Below are positions 53,629 through 60,643 of a DNA stretch of 64,000 nucleotides, piece by piece; positions within the stretch are counted from its first letter, which is position 1; every line of letters begins with the position of its first letter. The notes below the pieces were generated by a model. That model had not been told where the DNA came from and did no database searches. It saw only the letters and a program-made list of their open reading frames with translations. This stretch comes from Cyclobacterium marinum DSM 745 (GTDB lineage: Bacteria > Bacteroidota > Bacteroidia > Cytophagales > Cyclobacteriaceae). The translations under genes were made by a program, and so were the position numbers. Location of the stretch: contig NC_015914.1 of the NCBI RefSeq assembly GCF_000222485.1, positions 1,426,001 to 1,490,000 of the forward strand. Reading direction: 5' to 3'.

Positions 53629-54672
53629 ATGAAAAAATTCAATAACAGGTCCGGAGATGCTCCCAAAAAACCCAGGGGAGATAAAAAAGAATCAGGAAAA
53701 CGCTCCTCTTACGCTAAAAAGAAGGACAGTACAGACAAAATACCTGAAGAAAAAACTGAATACAAAGGAAGGGGACGCAATCAAAAGCCTATTTTTGGCA
53801 AAGTCGAAGACAAAGAGAGGAAGAAAAAACCTTTTAAAAAACCTTTCTCCCCTCTTAAGGGTGGTAAAAATAAGACAGACGAGCAACAACCTGTTTATAA
53901 CCTAAAAACCATTCAAAAAACTACTCAAACGGATGCGGACGAAATTAGGCTCAACAAATTCATAGCCAATGCAGGCATTTGTTCTCGAAGAGATGCAGAC
54001 AAGCTTATTGAGAATGGAGAGATTTCCGTCAATGGAAAAGTAGTAAATGAAATGGGATACAAAGTCCTTAGAAAAGACCGTGTGGTATATAAAGGCAAAT
54101 CAATCCGCCCAGAAAAACCGGTCTATATTCTACTGAATAAGCCAAAGGATTTTATCACCACCACAGACGACCCTTTTGAAAGAAAAACTGTCATGCATCT
54201 CGTAGATAATGCCTGTGAAGAAAGGCTCTTCCCCGTAGGAAGGTTGGATCGAAACACAACAGGACTCTTGCTTTTCACCAATGATGGGGAGCTATCTGCT
54301 AAATTGACCCATCCATCCTATGAAATCAAAAAAATATATCAGGTAACCCTGGACAAGGCCATAGCAAAAAATGATGTGGATGCCATATTGGAAGGAGTGA
54401 CCCTTGAGGATGGAATTACCGAGGTGGATGATCTTCAGGTTTTGTCAAAAGACCGTACAATTTTAGGTATAGAAATTCATTCAGGAAAAAACAGGATTGT
54501 TCGAAGGATTTTTGCTCACTTTGGCTATGAGGTAATCGCTCTGGATAGGGTGACGTTTGCAGGCTTAAGCAAAAAAGACATCCCACGAGGAAAATACCGC
54601 TTTCTTGAAGAGAAGGAGGTCATTAACCTAAAGTTTATGAACAAAAGAAAAAACAAAAAGCGACCTAAATAG
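53629..54672 (+). CDS. RsuA/RluB-family ribosomal pseudouridine synthase
   Basis: This 347-residue protein has a long Lys/Arg-rich N-terminal extension (about 1-105), an S4 RNA-binding domain (about 105-160, RLNKFIANAGICSRRDADKL) and the catalytic domain with GRLDRNTTGLLLF, where Asp207 is the catalytic aspartate. The extension is typical of Bacteroidota RluB-like enzymes. It modifies uridine in 23S or 16S rRNA; which site cannot be told. The stop codon lies within a terminator hairpin. Confidence 0.92.
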   Translation: MKKFNNRSGDAPKKPRGDKKESGKRSSYAKKKDSTDKIPEEKTEYKGRGRNQKPIFGKVEDKERKKKPFKKPFSPLKGGKNKTDEQQPVYNLKTIQKTTQTDADEIRLNKFIANAGICSRRDADKLIENGEISVNGKVVNEMGYKVLRKDRVVYKGKSIRPEKPVYILLNKPKDFITTTDDPFERKTVMHLVDNACEERLFPVGRLDRNTTGLLLFTNDGELSAKLTHPSYEIKKIYQVTLDKAIAKNDVDAILEGVTLEDGITEVDDLQVLSKDRTILGIEIHSGKNRIVRRIFAHFGYEVIALDRVTFAGLSKKDIPRGKYRFLEEKEVINLKFMNKRKNKKRPK

Positions 54673-54685
54673 TCGCTTTTTTTCT
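54655..54685 (+). terminator. Terminator overlapping the pseudouridine synthase stop codon
   Basis: AAAAAGCGAC (54655-54664) and GTCGCTTTTT (54672-54681) form a 10-base stem with a seven-base loop and a T-tract. The TAG stop (54670-54672) is in the loop and the first base of the right arm. Confidence 0.82.
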
Positions 54686-54732
54686 AGCATGGTTTTGGCA
54701 GTGGTTTATTAAATATTAACCTGATAATAAAC

Positions 54733-55014
54733 ATGAAAGCCATCTGGAAAGGAAAAGTACTCGCTGAATCTGATGAGACAGTATCGTTGGAAAACAATCA
54801 TTATTTCCCCCATGAATCCCTCAACAGACAATTTTTTGAAATTTCTCAAACTATCTCAGATTGCCCTTGGAAAGGAAGGGCAAACTATTACCACATCCGA
54901 ATAGGAGAAGACATCAACCGCGATGCAGCTTGGCATTATCCTGAGCCTAAAGAAGCAGCCAAAGAAATCAAAGATTACGTGGCTTTCTGGAAAGGAATAG
55001 AAATCAAAGAATAG
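54733..55014 (+). CDS. DUF427-family protein
   Basis: This 93-residue protein fits DUF427: MKAIWKGKVLAESDET, VSLENNHYFPHESL, the conserved CPWKGRANYYHI and AAWHYPEPKEAAKEIKDYVAFW. The family is a small beta-barrel of unknown function. It ends six bases before the flavin reductase gene, so the two are co-transcribed. Confidence 0.9.
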   Translation: MKAIWKGKVLAESDETVSLENNHYFPHESLNRQFFEISQTISDCPWKGRANYYHIRIGEDINRDAAWHYPEPKEAAKEIKDYVAFWKGIEIKE

Positions 55015-55020
55015 GTTGCC

Positions 55021-56403
55021 ATGAAAAATTACGATGCTGTAATCATAGGTGCCGGACAGGCAGGAATGCCTTTGGCAAAAAAAATAAGTGCAAAAGGGCT
55101 AACAGTAGCCCTGATTGAGAAAAGAGTAATAGGAGGAACTTGCATCAACGATGGCTGTTCACCTACCAAAACAATGGTTGCCTCCGCAAGAGTCGCTCAT
55201 ATTGTGAGTAGGGCTGAAGACTTTGGTGTAAATGTAAAAAGTTTCTCTATTGATCAAAAGGTCATCAAAGCCCGAAAGGATCACATCGTCACTACCTTTA
55301 GGGGAGGAGCCGAGAAAAGCCTTAAAAAAGCAGAAAATATTGACATCATCTTAGGAAAAGCTACCGTTCTTTCCTCCAACAAAGTAAGCATTGACCGCGA
55401 AGGGGCGGAGGTTCTTGAAATTTCAGGAGAAAAAATCTTCCTCAACACGGGGTCTTCTCCTTTTATCCCGGAGATTGATGGCTTGAAAGAAACACCTTAC
55501 TTGACGAGCAGTAGCATTATGGAGCTCGAAGAAACGCCTGAACATCTGATTATCTTAGGTGCAGGATATATAGGCCTTGAATTTGGGCAGATGTTCAACA
55601 GGTTTGGGAGTAAAGTTACCATAATAGACAAAGCGCCAAGACTTGTACCCAAAGAGGACAAAGATGTTTGTGAGGAAGTTTCAAAAATATTTACTGAAGA
55701 GAGCATTGAAACAATTTTAGAAGCTGCTGTTACAAAGGTAAACTATGAAAACAAGCAATTTAAAGTTTATCTGGAAGACAATACAGGGCCAAAAATGGTT
55801 GAGGGCAGCCACTTACTGGTAGCTACAGGAAGGAAACCTAATAGCAAAGGCTTAGGACTAGAAGGTATCGGTGTTAAACTTACGGAAAAGGGTCATATAG
55901 TGGTGAATGAGACTTTTGAAACAAGCGTTCCAAATATCTATGCCTTAGGAGATGTGGCCGGATCACCACCTTTTACCCATATGGCTTATAATGATGCACA
56001 CATTGCCTTTAGGAGCATTTATGAAGGGGATAAAGAAATATCATCAAAGGACAGACTGCTTCCATACTGTGTATTTATCGATCCACAGCTGGCAAGAATA
56101 GGACTCAATGAAAAAGAGGCAATTGAGAAAGGCATCTCCTATAAGGTAGGTAAATTTTTTATGAAGCATGCAGGTAGGGCCCTGGAAACAGATGAAACAA
56201 TTGGCTTTTTCAAAGTACTTGTTGATCCTAAAAGCAAGCAAATCTTGGGTGCTACGATTTTAAGTTTAGATGGAGGCGAGGTGATGGCGGTGCTTCAAAT
56301 GGCCATGGTGGGAGAGGTTACCTATGATAAAATACAAAACCTGCCTATAGCGCATCCTACATTGGCTGAAAGTTTGAATAATTTGATGATGCAAATCGAA
56401 TGA
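55021..56403 (+). CDS. FAD-dependent pyridine-nucleotide disulfide oxidoreductase
   Basis: This 460-residue protein has an FAD motif IIGAGQAGMPLA (about 8-19), the redox pair GGTCINDGC (Cys41, Cys46), an NAD motif LIILGAGYIGLEFG, a second FAD motif IYALGDVAGSPP and the C-terminal AHPTLAESLNNL with the His-Glu acid-base pair. It is of the class I disulfide reductase family (dihydrolipoamide dehydrogenase, glutathione and mercuric reductase). It lacks the N-terminal HMA domain and terminal Cys pair of MerA, so mercuric reductase is not supported. Substrate unknown. Confidence 0.9.
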   Translation: MKNYDAVIIGAGQAGMPLAKKISAKGLTVALIEKRVIGGTCINDGCSPTKTMVASARVAHIVSRAEDFGVNVKSFSIDQKVIKARKDHIVTTFRGGAEKSLKKAENIDIILGKATVLSSNKVSIDREGAEVLEISGEKIFLNTGSSPFIPEIDGLKETPYLTSSSIMELEETPEHLIILGAGYIGLEFGQMFNRFGSKVTIIDKAPRLVPKEDKDVCEEVSKIFTEESIETILEAAVTKVNYENKQFKVYLEDNTGPKMVEGSHLLVATGRKPNSKGLGLEGIGVKLTEKGHIVVNETFETSVPNIYALGDVAGSPPFTHMAYNDAHIAFRSIYEGDKEISSKDRLLPYCVFIDPQLARIGLNEKEAIEKGISYKVGKFFMKHAGRALETDETIGFFKVLVDPKSKQILGATILSLDGGEVMAVLQMAMVGEVTYDKIQNLPIAHPTLAESLNNLMMQIE

Positions 56404-56483
56404 ATTAAAATTATAACCAATTGAATTAATGGTGGTTACGTAATACCCCTCTTCAAGGGGGCTAGGGAAAGAAGATTTTCAGA

Positions 56484-56774
56484 AACCCCAAAGGGGTGCC
56501 AAGATTATAGCAAAATGGTACCTGAAAAATACATGAATCCCTTAGGGATGGTATTATAAAATTAGCCAATCCAGCAAAAAATTCAATAAAATAAGTTGCA
56601 GGTATAATTTTACCCTCTGATGGCTTTAATGCTGTCACCCCTTTGGGGTTTTGAATTTGATGCGATTTTTAAATCTATAATCCTGTCATCCCTTTGGGAT
56701 TCGGTTTTGTAAATTTGTGTTAGTACTACCTATGAATAAAATTTAAAACGGTAAACTCTTTACAAGACGGGTCA
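56484..56774. repeat. MITE-like repeat, copy 1
   Basis: First copy of a roughly 290-base direct repeat (offset 315). It begins AACCCCAAAGGGGTG (56484-56498), and the exact reverse complement CACCCCTTTGGGGTT (56636-56650) lies inside, giving a 167-base unit with 15-base inverted ends. Further small palindromes (ATCCCTTAGGGAT; ATCCCTTTGGGAT) lie inside. It contains no open frame of note. Confidence 0.85.
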
Positions 56775-56798
56775 GTATTCAATAATACTAATTTTTTT

Positions 56799-57088
56799 AA
56801 CCCCAAAGGGGTGTCAAGATTATAGCATAATGGTATCTGAAAATACATGAATCCCGTAGGGATGGTATTATAAAATTAGCCAATCCAGCAAAAAATTCAA
56901 TAAAATAAGTTGCAGGTATAATTTTACCCTCTGATGGCTTTAATGCTGTCACCCCTTTGGGGTTTTGAATTTGATGCGATTTTTAAATCTATAATCCTGT
57001 CATCCCTATGGGATTCGGTTTTGTAAATTTATGTTAGTACTACCTATGAATAAAATTTAAAACGGTAAACTTTTTTCAGGACGGGTCA
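56799..57088. repeat. MITE-like repeat, copy 2
   Basis: Second copy, 26 bases after the first, with only scattered substitutions and one indel; the central part from the GATGGTATTATA segment through the second hairpin is practically identical to copy 1. The inverted repeats are at 56799-56813 and 56950-56964. Together with 56404-56483 and 57089-57301 it fills the gene-free interval; a further G-rich palindromic stretch lies at about 57172-57206. Confidence 0.85.
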
Positions 57089-57301
57089 ATTTTATACTGT
57101 AAACCTATACCAGTATATAAATAATAATATGTACTTAAATTTTAGGACGAGTCAGGATGTTTACGAAATAATCCCCCTTTTTCCCCCTTTGAAGAAAAGG
57201 GGGCGAAGAGCCTTTTCCGAAATAATCGAGAGGGATTTTTAACGCATATATTCTAAAAAAAATCAGCTAGTGATAGTAGTTATACTATCTCTCATTCAAC
57301 C

Positions 57302-57700
57302 CTATTTGGCATCAACAGGCCTTTTGTTCCACATGGCCATAAACTGAAAATGAGCCATCCTTCTGGCGGATTCTTTGGCTTTATTTGCCAATTCTCCTTC
57401 ATACAACTCATCTATAGTTTCAAACCAAAGTTGTAACCAAATTCCAAAATGTTTTTGCTCTACGGTATGGTTTAAATTCTTGTCTACATTGATATGTTTA
57501 AGCGTAGGGTTGCCCTTGAACTTAATCACTCCAAAAAGATTGGTTTCCCAGAAATCAGTAAGCTTCTCCAGGTGTTCTGGCCACCTTTCCTCCTCAATGT
57601 GGCCATTGAAAATGGGACCCAAAACTTCGTCTTTTCTGATTTTTGCATAGAATGCGTTTACCAGAACATTGATGTCTTTGCGGTTTTCAATTGGTTTCAT
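57302..57700 (-). CDS. Group III truncated haemoglobin
   Basis: This 132-residue protein has the 2-on-2 globin pattern of group III: VLVNAFYAKIRKDEVLGPIF, the EERWPEHLEKLTDFWETNLFG segment and the proximal-His region KHFGIWLQLWFETIDELY (His84), then AKESARRMAHFQFMAMW. Such globins bind O2 or NO and protect against nitrosative stress in some bacteria. It lies six bases after the cupin gene and is co-transcribed with it. Confidence 0.93.
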   Translation of the reverse strand: MKPIENRKDINVLVNAFYAKIRKDEVLGPIFNGHIEEERWPEHLEKLTDFWETNLFGVIKFKGNPTLKHINVDKNLNHTVEQKHFGIWLQLWFETIDELYEGELANKAKESARRMAHFQFMAMWNKRPVDAK

Positions 57701-57706
57701 CAGGCT

Positions 57707-58054
57707 TTATTTATTGGATTCCTTTACAACATTCTCTACACGTTCTACCTGATCCGATTTTGAAAGACTCAAGCGAACCACACTGTCTTTTATAGCGGTC
57801 AGGTCATGTGGAATATTACCTCCAAGTGCCACAATGCCTCCACTTTTAAAATTGTGTACCTCTCCATCAACCCCAAAGTCTATCTCTCCCTCCAAAACCT
57901 GAATCACAATTGGAAACTTGGTTTTGTGTTCTTTCATTATCTGACCTTCTTTCAAGAGGATGCGTATTTCTTTGGAGAATGGAGATTCCAAAATCACTTT
58001 GGTACTTATCTTTTCTCCAAATTGTAAATCTTCATTGAACGATGTAACTTCCAT
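57707..58054 (-). CDS. Cupin-domain protein
   Basis: This 115-residue protein is a single cupin: the first motif lies around HKTKFPIVIQVLEGEIDFGV and the second around GGIVALGGNIPHDLTAI. Only one His remains in each motif, so metal binding is possible but not certain. It opens the two-gene unit with the truncated haemoglobin. Function unknown. Confidence 0.85.
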   Translation of the reverse strand: MEVTSFNEDLQFGEKISTKVILESPFSKEIRILLKEGQIMKEHKTKFPIVIQVLEGEIDFGVDGEVHNFKSGGIVALGGNIPHDLTAIKDSVVRLSLSKSDQVERVENVVKESNK

Positions 58055-58300
58055 ATTTTCTTCACTTTAAATTCAAATTTAACTTATATATTAATACCTT
58101 TTAAAGATACTCAAACTCATCTTATTAATAAGGGATGTTTTTATCTTTTATTATTGTATTGGTATTACAATTTCTATTTAAAATGCGTTCAATTTTTTCC
58201 GTTTATTTTTTGCCGGCGGTTATATGGCTGGTATTAAATTGAAATGCGCTGACTCAATTTAAATTCAGATATGTACCCGAAAATCTTAATGACTAAGAAC

Positions 58301-58413
58301 TCCCCCTGTCAAGGGGGAATTGCGGAAACGTGAATTGACTGTTGAATTCCTTTCTTGCCGGCGGCGGAGCGAAGTCGAAGCCATAGGGTATACCTAGTTC
58401 TTCGGCTCCGCTC
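58301..58413. repeat. Dispersed-type palindromes
   Basis: TCCCCCT...AGGGGGA (58301-58318) is one hairpin. GAGCGAAGTCGAA (58367-58379) and TTCGGCTCCGCTC (58401-58413) form an imperfect inverted pair with two mismatches. Both types resemble intergenic repeats seen widely in Bacteroidota genomes. Confidence 0.6.
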
Positions 58414-58478
58414 AGGAACCGGTTAATGCGGTTTGCTTATTGAAACTAAATAATCTTCTAAACTCCAGAATACTAAGG

Positions 58479-58687
58479 AAGCCTGACAGGCTTCACCAAC
58501 AATAACCACGGGTGAAACCCGTGGACAGCAAATGTATTATCAATATTCCAACCCAGGAGTGGGTTGAACAAGCCCTCATTATAGTATGTTCAACACCTTC
58601 AGTGTTGGGAATAGTGTAGGTATTTCCATTCCGTGGGTTGTCACCCACGGCTAATATTATTCAGACCCTTCAGGTCTGTTTTTTTTG
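58479..58687. repeat. Array of six tandem hairpins
   Basis: Six palindromes follow one another: AAGCCTGACAGGCTT (58479-58493), CCACGGGTGAAACCCGTGG (58506-58524), AACCCAGGAGTGGGTT (58550-58565), CAACACCTTCAGTGTTG (58591-58607), CCGTGGGTTGTCACCCACGG (58631-58650) and CAGACCCTTCAGGTCTG (58662-58678). The last is followed by a run of eight Ts. Spacing is uneven and units differ, so it is not a CRISPR array. Confidence 0.85.
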
Positions 58688-58984
58688 TTAAAAAGAATGA
58701 AATTAGTGAGCAACCCATTTCTGTAAGTTCTTCATTGAGGACCCTTGTGGAATAGGTTGAGCGAGGTAAGGGTGTGGCAAAATTGCAATTTATCCGCAGA
58801 AAAATCAAGCCAGCAGAAAACTTCTCCCCACAGGGCCAAACGCTGCCTCGTTCTCTGGCATGCCCACAGCGCTACTTCCTACAATGATACTTAAATAATA
58901 CCAGAAATTGGAATCATATAACTTATATGACTGCAATAGTTTGGTGAAAATTTCTTTCAAGTTGAATTGCTAAACTGCTTATCT

Positions 58985-59040
58985 CGCTAAGACGCAAAGG
59001 GTCATAAATTATTTCTTTGCGACTCCGCGACTCTGCGTGC
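58985..59040. repeat. CGCAAAG/CTTTGCG repeat element
   Basis: CGCAAAG (58993-58999) and CTTTGCG (59015-59021) form an inverted pair, followed by two GCGACTC units and TGCGTG. The rest of 58688-58980 shows no gene or clear structure. Confidence 0.5.
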
Positions 59041-59083
59041 AACTTTCAACGTTTATTTTTATTCTTGGGAGTTTGGGAGTCAA

Positions 59084-59116
59084 CAAAAAAAACCGGCTCA
59101 TGGGCCGGTCTTTTTA
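59084..59116 (-). terminator. Rho-independent terminator of glyS
   Basis: On the minus strand ACCGGC and GCCGGT (59092-59109) form a stem with a short loop, followed by a run of eight Ts. It lies just after the glyS stop; an opposite T-tract makes it bidirectional. Confidence 0.85.
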
Positions 59117-59135
59117 TGCTTATGAAAATTGAAAT

Positions 59136-60602
59136 TTATATTTTCTCGAATACATTTTTGAAACTACAAGCCGTAGCAAGCCTGCCATGCAAATCAGCAA
59201 TTGGCACACGCTCCTGTTCAGTGGTGTCTCTGTGACGAATGGTTACCGTATCGTCTTCCAAGGTCTGGTGATCTACGGCAATACAGAACGGCGTACCTAT
59301 CAAGTCCTGTCTTGTATAGCGTTTCCCGATGGATCCGGCTTCTTCGTAGATGATATTGAAATCATATTTCAATTGATCAAAAATCGCTTTGCCTTTGTCA
59401 GGCAAGCCATCTTTCTTGGTCAATGGCAAAATGGCCGCTTTCACGGGAGCCAAGGCAGGATGCAAGGCCAAATAAGCCCTCGATTTTCCTTCCACCTCTT
59501 GCGTCGTAAAGGCATTACATAGGGTCATCAAAAACAACCTGTCAGCTCCAATAGAGGTTTCTACTACATAAGGAATGTAATTTTTATTCACCTCCGGATC
59601 AAAATACTGTTGTTTTTTCTTGCTGAACTCCTGATGGGCTTTCAAATCAAAGTCTGTGCGAGAGTGAATCCCCTCCACTTCTTTGAATCCAAAAGGAAAT
59701 TTGTATTCTATATCCAAAGCAGCATTGGCATAATGCGCCAGCTTCTCATGGTCATGCCTTCTTAGGTTTTCCTCAGGAATACCCAAAGCCTTGTGCCAGC
59801 TCATACGAGTATCCGCCCAGTGCTTGTACCATTCCAGTTCGGTACCGGGACGAACAAAGAATTGCATCTCCATTTGTTCAAACTCCCGCATTCTGAAAAT
59901 AAATTGTCTGGCAACAATCTCATTCCTGAAAGCCTTACCTATTTGCGCAATCCCAAAAGGAACTTTCATTCTGGCTGTTTTCTGCACATTCAAGAAGTTT
60001 ACAAATATCCCCTGAGCCGTTTCCGGTCTAAGGTAAATGGTGCTTGAATCTTCTGATACGGAACCCACCTGGGTGGAAAACATCAGGTTGAACTGCCTTA
60101 TTTCGGTCCAATTAGTTGTACCACTTACCGGGCATTTGATATCCTCTTCAATTAATAATTCGCGAAGGGCTGTAAAATCTTCTGCTTCCAACAAACGCCC
60201 CATGGAAGCCAAAAGGCTATCCGCTTTCTCCTGGTTGCCTTCGTTTTCATAACCGGCAGCCTTTTCTTCGATCAGTACATCTGCCCTATAGCGCTTTTTA
60301 CTGTCCTTATTGTCCACCATCGGATCATTAAAACTATCCACATGGCCGGAAGCTTTCCAAGTAGTCGGGTGCATAAATATAGCTGCATCCAAACCAACAA
60401 TATTTCCGTTTAGACGGGTCATGGATTCCCACCATAATCTTTTAAGATTGTTCTTTAACTCTACCCCATAAGGCCCGTAATCATATACTGCCTGAAGTCC
60501 ATCATAAATTTCAGATGAAGGGTAAACAAACCCATACTCTTTGGCATGGGCAATGATATCTTTTAGCAGACCACTTTCCTGCTTTTGTTCTGATTTTGCC
60601 AT
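59136..60602 (-). CDS. glyS: Glycyl-tRNA synthetase, alpha2 dimer type
   Basis: The start chosen is the ATG at 60602 (MAKSEQKQES), as six further upstream residues are poorly coding. The protein of about 488 residues has the class II motifs: GFVYPSSEIYDGLQAVYDYG at the N-terminus, RPETAQGIFVNFLN, PFGIAQIGKAFRNEI (motif 2) and VVETSIGADRLFLMTLCNAF (motif 3), then an anticodon-binding domain (about 380-488) with LALHPALAPVKAAILPL. It charges tRNA-Gly; the type is the single-chain form, not the alpha/beta tetramer. It may be co-transcribed with the cytochrome gene 41 bases upstream. Confidence 0.96.
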   Translation of the reverse strand: MAKSEQKQESGLLKDIIAHAKEYGFVYPSSEIYDGLQAVYDYGPYGVELKNNLKRLWWESMTRLNGNIVGLDAAIFMHPTTWKASGHVDSFNDPMVDNKDSKKRYRADVLIEEKAAGYENEGNQEKADSLLASMGRLLEAEDFTALRELLIEEDIKCPVSGTTNWTEIRQFNLMFSTQVGSVSEDSSTIYLRPETAQGIFVNFLNVQKTARMKVPFGIAQIGKAFRNEIVARQFIFRMREFEQMEMQFFVRPGTELEWYKHWADTRMSWHKALGIPEENLRRHDHEKLAHYANAALDIEYKFPFGFKEVEGIHSRTDFDLKAHQEFSKKKQQYFDPEVNKNYIPYVVETSIGADRLFLMTLCNAFTTQEVEGKSRAYLALHPALAPVKAAILPLTKKDGLPDKGKAIFDQLKYDFNIIYEEAGSIGKRYTRQDLIGTPFCIAVDHQTLEDDTVTIRHRDTTEQERVPIADLHGRLATACSFKNVFEKI

Positions 60603-60643
60603 AGGCGCAAAATTAAGCAAAAACCTATACTCTACAAGGTTTT

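Noticed and set aside
55021..56403. Mercuric reductase
   Set aside because: The redox motif and fold fit, but the N-terminal HMA domain and the C-terminal cysteine pair are missing and no mer genes are near.
56404..57301. Insertion sequence with transposase
   Set aside because: No open frame or transposase motif in either repeat copy; only a nonautonomous element is supported.
58479..58687. CRISPR array
   Set aside because: The palindromes differ from one another, spacing is irregular, and no cas gene is present.
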